A DNA stretch of 6,000 nt from CAZGAQ01 sp964523405. Its GTDB lineage: Bacteria; Planctomycetota; Phycisphaerae; UBA1845; Fen-1342. The translations under genes and the position numbers were made by a program. Below are positions 1 to 4,881 of the stretch, piece after piece. A model generated the notes under the pieces. It was given only the letters and a program-made list of their open reading frames with translations. It did no database searches and was not told the DNA's origin. The stretch spans positions 1-6,000 of the forward strand of contig CAZGAQ010000071.1 of NCBI GenBank assembly GCA_964523405.1. The letters are read 5' to 3'. Each line of letters opens with the position of its first letter. The stretch's first letter is position 1.

Positions 1-548
1 ATGAGCATGCCGAACTGCGTGCCCCAGTCGCCGATGTGGTTCTGCCGGATGACTTCGTGGCCCATGAACGCCAGCACGCGGGCGAAGACGTCGCCGATGA
101 TCGTGCTGCGCAGGTGGCCGACGTGCATCTGCTTGGCGACGTTGGGCTGCGAATACTCGACGACGGTGCGCTGCGGCTGAGTGACGGGGGCGATGCCCAC
201 GCGATCGGGCAGCGTTCCGCCCGGAGCCGGGATGCCACCCAAGAAGCCGGCGAGGAAGTTGTTGAGCAGGCGGATGTTAATGAAGCCGGGGCCGGCGATC
301 TCCAGCGGCTCGGCGATGCCGGCCAGACGCGGCTCGACCGCGACCTTGATGCGCTCGGCCACGTCGCGGGGCTTGGCTTTGAGGGTCTTGGCCAGAGCCA
401 TGGCGACGTTGCACTGGTAGTCGCCGAACTTGGGGTCGCCGGCGGGCCGCAAGGCGGGGTCGATGGTGCCGGCACAGACCCCGGCCACCTCGGCCACGGC
501 GGCGGTAAAGCACTCATGGAGCAGGCGGTATACGCTTTCGGGTTCCAT
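1..548 (-). CDS. argS: Arginyl-tRNA synthetase, N-terminal part (cut by left window edge)
   Basis: This class I aminoacyl-tRNA synthetase charges tRNA-Arg with arginine in the cytoplasm using ATP. The visible 182 codons begin MEPESVYRLLHE and first cover the additional N-terminal domain that in this family contacts the tRNA D-loop; FGDYQCNVAMALAK and IAGPGFINIRL are typical of it. The start of the catalytic Rossmann fold follows, with VVEYSQPNVAKQMHVGHLRS and then IIGDVFARVL and HIGDWGTQFGML. The HIGH-type ATP-binding signature is HVGH at residues 142-145 (positions 125-114). The KMSKS loop and anticodon-binding domain lie beyond the edge. I chose the ATG at 548-546 because the encoded N-terminus aligns with the family; an in-frame TTG at 584-582 is a weaker alternative. 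No clear Shine-Dalgarno sequence precedes the ATG. The gene is divergent from the next gene pair across a 761-base spacer. Identification is secure from the motifs. Confidence 0.95.
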   Translation of the reverse strand, partial: MEPESVYRLLHECFTAAVAEVAGVCAGTIDPALRPAGDPKFGDYQCNVAMALAKTLKAKPRDVAERIKVAVEPRLAGIAEPLEIAGPGFINIRLLNNFLAGFLGGIPAPGGTLPDRVGIAPVTQPQRTVVEYSQPNVAKQMHVGHLRSTIIGDVFARVLAFMGHEVIRQNHIGDWGTQFGML

Positions 549-576
549 GGGGCGAAAGCTAGCGGGCGGGGGGATG

Positions 577-669
577 GGTGACAAGGGACAGGTGACAGGT
601 GACACAGGGGATCGTGAGCGGTTAGCGAGGGGCGGCGTGAAAACGTGCCAAGGTGCAAACGTGAAAACG
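577..669. repeat. Short direct repeats: AGGTGAC tandem and CGTGAAAACG pair
   Basis: Two back-to-back copies of AGGTGAC occupy 590-603 within a wider GGTGACA-rich stretch. CGTGAAAACG occurs at 636-645 and again at 660-669, separated by a related segment with GTGCCAAGGTGCAAA. Short-period arrays of this sort are familiar from planctomycete spacers (from memory). No function is visible. Confidence 0.6.
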
Positions 670-690
670 GGGTGGGAGCGTGGCCGGGTG

Positions 691-811
691 TTGGCAAGGT
701 TGCCAAGGTGGGCAATCTTGGGGGAGAGGCGGTGGATCGTGCGCGGTTCGCGAGTTGGGAGGAGAAGGCTGGCAGACTTCGTTTGTTGCGCACTTGCCAC
801 TTGGCAACCTT
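691..811. repeat. Palindromic element in two inverted copies (TTGGCAA/TTGCCAA type)
   Basis: TTGGCAA-GG-TTGCCAA at 691-706 is a perfect 7-base inverted repeat with a two-base centre. The 11-mer AAGGTTGCCAA at 696-706 recurs as its exact reverse complement TTGGCAACCTT at 801-811, and the similarity extends imperfectly outward (about 696-714 against 793-811). The second copy is itself close to palindromic (TTGCCA-CT-TGGCAA). It could fold as small hairpins or as one larger cruciform. It may be a degenerate REP-like element; this is inference. Confidence 0.55.
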
Positions 812-940
812 GAGTTGTTGGGATGTTGTTGCGTGGGGAGGTGGGAAGGGAAACGGCGAATGTCGAAGAGCGAAGAACGAAAGCACAGGGCGCAGCGGCA
901 GACGGTGCGGCTCGACGGGAGTGCGCGGCAGGCGGAGGAA

Positions 941-975
941 GATTCCTCGGTCGCTGCGCTCCCTCGGAATGACGC
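941..975. repeat. Dispersed 35-base spacer repeat, copy 1
   Basis: The unit starts GATTCCTCGGTCGCTGCGCT and ends with TCGGAATGACGC, with ATTCC at one end mirrored by GGAAT near the other. A second copy at 2769-2803 in the same orientation matches 31 of 35 bases. Both copies lie in non-coding spacers. Sequences of the form ATTCC-TCGCTGCGCTC-GGAATGA are known to me as widely scattered intergenic repeats in several environmental phyla; their mobility mechanism is not known to me. Confidence 0.75.
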
Positions 976-1298
976 AAGGTGGCGTTCGGAATGCCGGGGT
1001 TGCGCGGGCGCGGCTCGCGTGGCCTTCTGCGTCGGGCGGGGATCGGCCGTGGAGGCGTCAGCCAAACAGCCGATTGCTTGTTGAAGCCAATCCGGGATTG
1101 TCGCCGTACCATCTGGTGAACCGCGGCGTGTCTCCTTCGGGCGAGCAGGGTCAGTGTACGCCGGCCCGAGCGCACTTCCGGAGGCATCGCAGGCGAAGGC
1201 CGGCTGCGGACACATCAGCAGTCTTGTCGTCGCGGTTACGACCGGGCCGACGGCCGCTGGCGCGCCAGTCCGGTACGCGCCAGGACCATCGGCATTTC

Positions 1299-1303
1299 AG
1301 GAG
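1299..1303 (+). promoter_or_regulatory. Ribosome-binding site for the PsbP-like gene
   Basis: AGGAG sits six bases before the ATG at 1310. It decides the start: the same frame is open further upstream, with an ATG at 1154, but that extension has no Shine-Dalgarno sequence, no signal peptide and no family similarity. Confidence 0.75.
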
Positions 1304-1309
1304 CACGAC

Positions 1310-1804
1310 ATGTCTACCGGGTCGAGCACGGCGCAGGAGTTTCTGGTTCACGTGGACTTCCGCAACGGACTCAAGGTCAAGTACCCGGCGCTGTGGATGA
1401 AGCAGGAGCGGCCGGCAGACGCGCCGCCGATGGGACCACTCGTGGCCTTCTTGTCGCCGCTGGAGGGGCCGGCGGACCGGTTTCGGGAGAACCTGAACAT
1501 CACGGTCGACAACCTGCCGGGGGCGGTGACGCTGGAGGAATACGAGCGCTTTTCGAGCGCGCAGTTGGCGCAGCAGATGCCGCAGGCGCGGCTGCTGGAA
1601 GCACGGGATGCAACGCTGGCCGGCCGACCTGCGCGGCGCTGGCTGGTGACGGGGCCATTGGGGCCGCTGACGCTCAACTGGCTCATCGTGTCGACGGTGG
1701 CCAAGGGCAAGGCATACGGCCTGACGTACTCGGCCGAGGCGACCCGGTTTGCGACGTATCTGGGGACGATCGAGGAGATGATCGCGTCGTTCGAGATCGT
1801 TTGA
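1310..1804 (+). CDS. PsbP-like / DUF1795-type small soluble protein
   Basis: The 164-residue product has no signal peptide or membrane segment, so it is probably cytoplasmic. It reads as one compact alpha/beta domain of the PsbP/MOG1/DUF1795 kind. An N-terminal strand leads into LKVKYPALWM (21-30), which corresponds to the usual 'YP..W' segment. Then come VAFLSPLEGPADRFRENLNI (45-64), which matches the 'SP...D.f.enlni' pattern, the stretch TVDNLPGAVTLEEYERFSSAQL, the strand RPARRWLVTG, and a C-terminal helix TIEEMIASFEIV. The biochemical role is unknown; relatives include photosystem II PsbP and stand-alone bacterial proteins of unclear function, and photosynthesis is not implied here. It is followed after 43 bases by a membrane-protein gene on the same strand, each with its own ribosome-binding site, which suggests an operon. 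The gene itself looks sound; the family assignment is from pattern recognition. Confidence 0.78.
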   Translation: MSTGSSTAQEFLVHVDFRNGLKVKYPALWMKQERPADAPPMGPLVAFLSPLEGPADRFRENLNITVDNLPGAVTLEEYERFSSAQLAQQMPQARLLEARDATLAGRPARRWLVTGPLGPLTLNWLIVSTVAKGKAYGLTYSAEATRFATYLGTIEEMIASFEIV

Positions 1805-1835
1805 GGGCGGGCGGTGTGCGGGGTGCCACGACATC

Positions 1836-1840
1836 GGGAG
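1836..1840 (+). promoter_or_regulatory. Ribosome-binding site for the two-helix membrane protein
   Basis: GGGAG lies seven bases before the ATG at 1848, in the 43-base gap after the PsbP-like gene. It supports this start and independent translation within the shared transcript. Confidence 0.65.
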
Positions 1841-1847
1841 TGGTGTC

Positions 1848-2609
1848 ATGAGCGTGCAGGATCAATGGGCGGTCATCGGGCGGGCGAAGGTGGACGGGGA
1901 CTTCGCGGGGGAACTGCTGCGGGACTTCGGTGCGGCCGTGCGGGCAGCGGGGTACCAGCTCGAACGGGAGGAAATGGAGGCGGCACGGCAGGCGATCGCC
2001 GGGGATACGCGGTCGGAGACGACGGGGCCCATACCGGAAATGGCGGGCTGGCAGTTTCAACAGGAGAAGATGCGGGAGCGGCTGGCGGCGCAGGTGGCAC
2101 GGATGAACGAGCTGGGCGCGTACACGGTGCAGATTCTGAAGAGCACGCTGGGTAACGCGACGACGACCTACATGACGATCACGTGGATGAACGTCGCGAT
2201 GTTCGTGACCGGGTTAGCGTTGTTCATCGTGGCCGCCGTATATGGGGCGGTGGCCCGGGAGAAAATCTACTCCCTGGTGTTCGCGGGCATGGGCGCCGCG
2301 ACGTTCACGACGATCTTCCTGGTCAATCCGATCTCGCAGACCCAGGCGGCGCTGTCGAACCTCGTGCAGGTCGAGATCGCGTTCATGGACTACTTCGAGC
2401 AACTGACCTTCTGGGAGGGGTTTGCCCTGGCGCCGAACCCGCAGTCCCACGAGCCGGACCCGGCGAACATCGAGCGGGCCAGTGCGCTCCTGCAGCAGCG
2501 GTCACGCGAGACGATCGAACTACTGCAGGTCTACGTGGAGGAAAACGGGAAGCTCAAGGCGCGACGGATGAAGCCGGAGAAGAAAGCGGAGGCAGTGGGC
2601 GCGGCGTGA
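1848..2609 (+). CDS. Two-helix membrane protein with a RiPP-leader-like N-terminus
   Basis: The 253-residue protein has four visible parts. Residues 5-50 (QDQWAVIGRAKVDGDFAGEL and onward through LLRDFGAAVRAAGYQLEREE) resemble the leader region of NHLP/Franean1_4349-type peptides, with the pattern 'viGRA..D..F...LL.D...A....gy.L..eE'. Residues 66-105 form a polar, probably helical linker. Two hydrophobic segments follow at about 112-134 and 140-162, joined by a short charged turn (REK), so both ends should face the same side. After them comes an amphipathic stretch (LSNLVQVEIAFMDYFEQLTF, 169-188), a proline-rich break (193-206), a helical segment and a basic tail (KARRMKPEKK). I do not recognise a catalytic motif. 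The two-helix block recalls membrane modules of predicted NTPase-linked conflict systems such as the TRADD-N-associated type, but that is a weak guess. It is probably co-transcribed with the PsbP-like gene. No terminator is obvious after the stop. Confidence 0.75.
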   Translation: MSVQDQWAVIGRAKVDGDFAGELLRDFGAAVRAAGYQLEREEMEAARQAIAGDTRSETTGPIPEMAGWQFQQEKMRERLAAQVARMNELGAYTVQILKSTLGNATTTYMTITWMNVAMFVTGLALFIVAAVYGAVAREKIYSLVFAGMGAATFTTIFLVNPISQTQAALSNLVQVEIAFMDYFEQLTFWEGFALAPNPQSHEPDPANIERASALLQQRSRETIELLQVYVEENGKLKARRMKPEKKAEAVGAA

Positions 2610-2641
2610 TGGTTCCTGGTGTCCTAGACAGTACATACACC

Positions 2642-2668
2642 ACGAAGGACACGAAGGGCACGAAGGAA
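2642..2668. repeat. Tandem 9-base array, three units (ACGAAGGAC type)
   Basis: The units are ACGAAGGAC (2642-2650), ACGAAGGGC (2651-2659) and ACGAAGGAA (2660-2668), preceded by CACC. The same 'CACGAAGGACACGAAGG' wording is, from memory, a common dispersed spacer repeat in planctomycetes and verrucomicrobia, so it is a useful taxonomic hint. It does not lie in a gene here. Confidence 0.75.
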
Positions 2669-2768
2669 GAGGAGCAGTTGGCGGTTGGCCGGAGGGGGCG
2701 GAAGATCGGGCATCGGTCGGCGTCGGGCGCGTGCAGGCGCGTGGGCCGGGGCTTCGTGTTCTGGGGCA

Positions 2769-2803
2769 GATTCCTCAGTCGCTACACTCCTTCGGAATGA
2801 CGC
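2769..2803. repeat. Dispersed 35-base spacer repeat, copy 2
   Basis: It matches copy 1 (941-975) at 31 of 35 positions in the same orientation. The four differences, at unit positions 9, 16, 18 and 23, are all transitions, with copy 2 carrying A or T where copy 1 has G or C. Neither copy touches a coding region. Confidence 0.75.
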
Positions 2804-2907
2804 TTCCTGAACTCCTGCGGAATGACCATGCGCGCTGTGGAGGGCCGGGGTTGGTATGAAGGAGGCGGCAGGGCTACACTGCGGCGGGCCGAGACTGCGA
2901 GCGGAAC

Positions 2908-4353
2908 ATGGCCATGCTGCACGAGACATATCCATACTACCTGGCAGGGAAAGCGATCCACGCGAACGCCGACCTGGCAGTAACGAACAAGTACACGGGG
3001 GCGGTGGCAACGCGGGTGGCGCGGGCGGACGGGGAGGCAATCCGGCAGGCGATCGCGGCGGCGCACGCCGCATTTCCGGCAGTGCGGCGGCTGCCGAGTC
3101 ACGCGCGGCAGGCGATTCTGCAGCACATCGTGCAGCGGGTAACGGCGCGGCAGGAGGAGCTGGCGCAGATTCTGGCGATTGAGGTCGGCAAGCCAATTCG
3201 CGACGCGCGCGGGGAGGTGGCGCGGCTGGTGGACACGCTGCGGATCGCGGCCGAGGAGGCGGTGCGGATCACCGGGGAGTGGCTGCCCTTGGACATCAGC
3301 CCGCGTGCGACGGGCTACGAGGCGCTGGTGCGGCGGTTTCCGCTGGGCCCCTGCGGGTTCATCACGCCGTTCAACTTTCCGCTCAACCTGGTGGCCCACA
3401 AGATCGGGCCGGCCATCGCCGCGGGCTGCCCCTGGGTGCTCAAGCCGGCGTCGGCCACACCCGTGAGCGCCCTGGTGCTGGGGGAAATCGCGGCGGAGAC
3501 GGATTGGCCGAAGGAGGCGTTCTCGATTCTGCCGTGCCGCGGAGGCGAGATTGAGCCCTTGGTGACGGACGAGCGTATCAAGCTCATCAGTTTCACGGGC
3601 TCGCCGGCGGTGGGCTGGGAGTTGAAGGCGCGGGCGGGCAAGAAACGCGTGGCGCTCGAGTTGGGCGGCAACGCCGCGTGCATTGTCGACGCGGACGCGG
3701 ACCTGGACTACGCGGCGGACCGCATCACCACGGGCGCGTTCTACCAGTCCGGACAAAGCTGCATCAGCGTGCAGCGCGTGCTGGCGCAACGGGCGGTTTA
3801 CGAGGGACTCAAAGCGCGGCTGATTGAGCGAGCGGAGAAGCTGCGGATGGGCGACCCGCTGGATGAGCAAACGTACCTCGGGCCGCTCATCAGCACGGCG
3901 GAAGCCGAGCGGATTGAGGCGTGGGTACAGGCGGCAGAAGCGGCCGGGGCGAAGGTGCTGTGCGGCGGACGGCGCGACGGGGCGCTGTATGCGGCCACAT
4001 ACATGGAGAACGTTGAGCGGCGACAAAGGATCAGTTGCGTGGAGGCGTTCGGGCCGGTGGCGACGCTGGCACCGTTTGACGAGTTCGCGGAGGCGCTGGC
4101 GGCGGCCAACGACAGCGCGTACGGATTGCAGTGCGGCGTCTTCACGAAGAGCCTCGAGCGGGCATTGGCTGCGTACGAGGAGCTGGAGGTGGGCGGGGTG
4201 GTGATCAACGACGTGCCGAGCTTCCGCGTGGACAGCATGCCGTACGGCGGCGTGAAGGCGAGCGGGACGGGGCGCGAAGGCGTACGGTACGCGATCGAGG
4301 AGATGACGGAGCGGAAGCTGCTGGTGCTCAACAGGAATACGGCAGCAAAGTGA
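2908..4353 (+). CDS. NAD(P)-dependent aldehyde dehydrogenase, possibly lactaldehyde or semialdehyde type
   Basis: This 481-residue enzyme of the aldehyde dehydrogenase superfamily oxidises an aldehyde to the acid with NAD(P)+ in the cytoplasm. The length is normal and the domain complete. The active-site set is present: Asn156 (TPFNFPLN), Lys179 (VLKPASATP), Glu251 (ALELGGN), Cys285 (SGQSCISVQRV) and Glu379 (EAFGPV). The Asn-Lys spacing of 23 and Glu-Cys spacing of 34 match the well-studied human ALDH2. The cofactor loop is FTGSPAVG (229-236). Ser182 stands where NAD-preferring members have Glu, as in NADP-using succinate-semialdehyde dehydrogenases, so NADP+ may be accepted. The SCISVQRV wording recalls the lactaldehyde/glyceraldehyde-3-phosphate-like branch; the substrate cannot be fixed from sequence. 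The ATG at 2908 was chosen as the first in frame; the ATG at 2914 is also possible, and neither has more than a weak GAGCGG-like ribosome site. It stands alone, convergent with ftsH. Confidence 0.96.
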   Translation: MAMLHETYPYYLAGKAIHANADLAVTNKYTGAVATRVARADGEAIRQAIAAAHAAFPAVRRLPSHARQAILQHIVQRVTARQEELAQILAIEVGKPIRDARGEVARLVDTLRIAAEEAVRITGEWLPLDISPRATGYEALVRRFPLGPCGFITPFNFPLNLVAHKIGPAIAAGCPWVLKPASATPVSALVLGEIAAETDWPKEAFSILPCRGGEIEPLVTDERIKLISFTGSPAVGWELKARAGKKRVALELGGNAACIVDADADLDYAADRITTGAFYQSGQSCISVQRVLAQRAVYEGLKARLIERAEKLRMGDPLDEQTYLGPLISTAEAERIEAWVQAAEAAGAKVLCGGRRDGALYAATYMENVERRQRISCVEAFGPVATLAPFDEFAEALAAANDSAYGLQCGVFTKSLERALAAYEELEVGGVVINDVPSFRVDSMPYGGVKASGTGREGVRYAIEEMTERKLLVLNRNTAAK

Positions 4354-4489
4354 AGGCCGAAAGCGTAACCGTCCGCGGAGCCCGCCGATTGACATGTGCG
4401 CGCCGCGCAGCGACCCGCTGACCGATTGCCAGAGGTCGGCCGCGCGTGATGGAGACCCGCCCGCGGGCACGCGCACCTACGAAGTGGAA

Positions 4490-4521
4490 GTGGCATGGCC
4501 GCGCGTCCGCGACCATGCCAC
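4490..4521. repeat. Long hairpin between convergent genes (GTGGCATGG / CCATGCCAC)
   Basis: Nine perfect base pairs, GTGGCATGG with CCATGCCAC, enclose one C/A mismatch, then four inner pairs CGCG/CGCG around a CGTC loop. The structure is nearly symmetric, so either strand's transcript would fold. It begins 137 bases after the dehydrogenase stop. With no T tract on either side it is not a classical terminator. It could still stall or stabilise both convergent transcripts, or be a palindromic dispersed repeat. Confidence 0.65.
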
Positions 4522-4738
4522 AACTCCGACTTCCCCCATCTCCTCCTGCCGTTGCGGTGGCGGAGTCAATACGGACGTGGGATAGGGGACCGTCCACTTG
4601 GTCTTACGCCCGGGGCCGTGCGCAAATCAAACCGCGCCCGCTGGGACCGTGAGCGTCGCGCGCCGCGGCGAGGGTGGCGGCAAAAACGCGCCGGCGCGCA
4701 CCCCCCCGCTGGCCGAGCAGTTGCGCGCGGCCTTGTCA

Positions 4739-4759
4739 TCTCGGTCGTGTCGACCGGGA
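4739..4759 (+). repeat. Hairpin with CGGTCG/CGACCG stem
   Basis: Six perfect pairs (4742-4747 with 4751-4756) close a three-base TGT loop, and the stem extends to nine pairs on the plus strand with one T-G wobble. It lies 123 bases past the ftsH stop. No T-run follows on either strand, so a terminator role is only possible, not shown. Confidence 0.45.
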
Positions 4760-4795
4760 CGCGGAGAGCGCCCGTGCGTTGGGGGACGCCCGGCT

Positions 4796-4838
4796 GGAAA
4801 TTCGGAAGGGTCCGGATAAATCGGGGTCCGGTATTTCC
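4796..4838. repeat. GGGTCCGG direct repeat flanked by GGAAAT/ATTTCC
   Basis: GGGTCCGG occurs at 4808-4815 and 4824-4831. The pair is bracketed by GGAAAT (4796-4801) and its reverse complement ATTTCC (4833-4838). The phrase AAATCGGGGTCCGGTATTTC resembles the short AT/GGGGTC motifs I recall near REP-associated transposases, but no transposase is in this window. Confidence 0.4.
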
Positions 4839-4881
4839 TGACTCGCCCTCGTACTCGTCGGGTGCACGTCACCCGGCGCGG

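Larger units (their letters stand above)
549..1309. other. Repeat-rich divergent spacer without a convincing gene
   Basis: This stretch lies between the divergent starts of argS and the PsbP-like gene, so promoters for both should be in it, though I cannot place either with confidence. Open frames exist on both strands, but none has a recognisable protein family, a good ribosome-binding site or a sensible composition, and they run through repeat sequence. The left half (about 577-830) is made of short direct and inverted repeats. Positions 941-975 hold a dispersed repeat that recurs at 2769-2803. The right part (about 980-1300) is GC-rich with no clear structure except an 8-base direct repeat CGCGCCAG at 1261-1268 and 1276-1283, shortly upstream of the next gene. 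Confidence 0.7.
2610..2907. other. Spacer between the membrane protein and the aldehyde dehydrogenase
   Basis: This 298-base gap has no credible gene. It contains a three-unit 9-base tandem array (2642-2668), a second copy of the dispersed 35-base repeat (2769-2803) and a short extra echo of that repeat's end, TGCGGAATGAC, just downstream (2816-2826). The dehydrogenase promoter is presumably here, but I see no clear -35/-10 pair. Confidence 0.6.
4354..4881. other. Convergent spacer between the aldehyde dehydrogenase and ftsH
   Basis: This is 528 bases of GC-rich sequence where two genes point at each other. Small open frames occur on both strands, but their products are arginine- and proline-rich with no family signature, and they look like chance frames. 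It holds a strong hairpin (4490-4521), a 10-base perfect palindrome GCCCGCGGGC (4459-4468), a second hairpin (4739-4759) and a short direct repeat (4808-4831). No T-rich intrinsic terminator is visible for either gene. Confidence 0.65.

Noticed and set aside
36..581. Plus-strand open frame of 181 codons
   Set aside because: It is antisense to argS, whose minus-strand frame encodes clear HVGH and N-terminal domain signatures.
1154..1309. Upstream extension of the PsbP-like gene to an ATG at 1154
   Set aside because: The extra 52 residues have no signal peptide or family match, and the AGGAG at 1299-1303 fits the ATG at 1310.
622..1400. Long open frames on both strands in the first spacer (plus 645-1400, minus 622-1215)
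   Set aside because: Low-complexity products with no family signature; they pass through the dispersed repeat and, on the plus strand, overlap the PsbP-like gene in another frame.
2642..2668. CRISPR-like array
   Set aside because: Only three 9-base units directly abutting, with no spacers and no cas genes.
4389..4394. TTGACA as a -35 promoter box
   Set aside because: No -10-like sequence at 16-18 bases downstream, and no gene begins in the plus direction after it.
2782..4476. Minus-strand open frame of 564 codons
   Set aside because: Arginine- and histidine-rich shadow of the aldehyde dehydrogenase on the opposite strand, a common effect of high GC.
4739..4759. Intrinsic terminator for ftsH
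   Set aside because: The stem is good but no T-run follows on the minus strand, and it is 123 bases past the stop.
4328..4872. Several small open frames in the convergent spacer
   Set aside because: Composition and lack of motifs or ribosome sites fit chance frames in GC-rich DNA.
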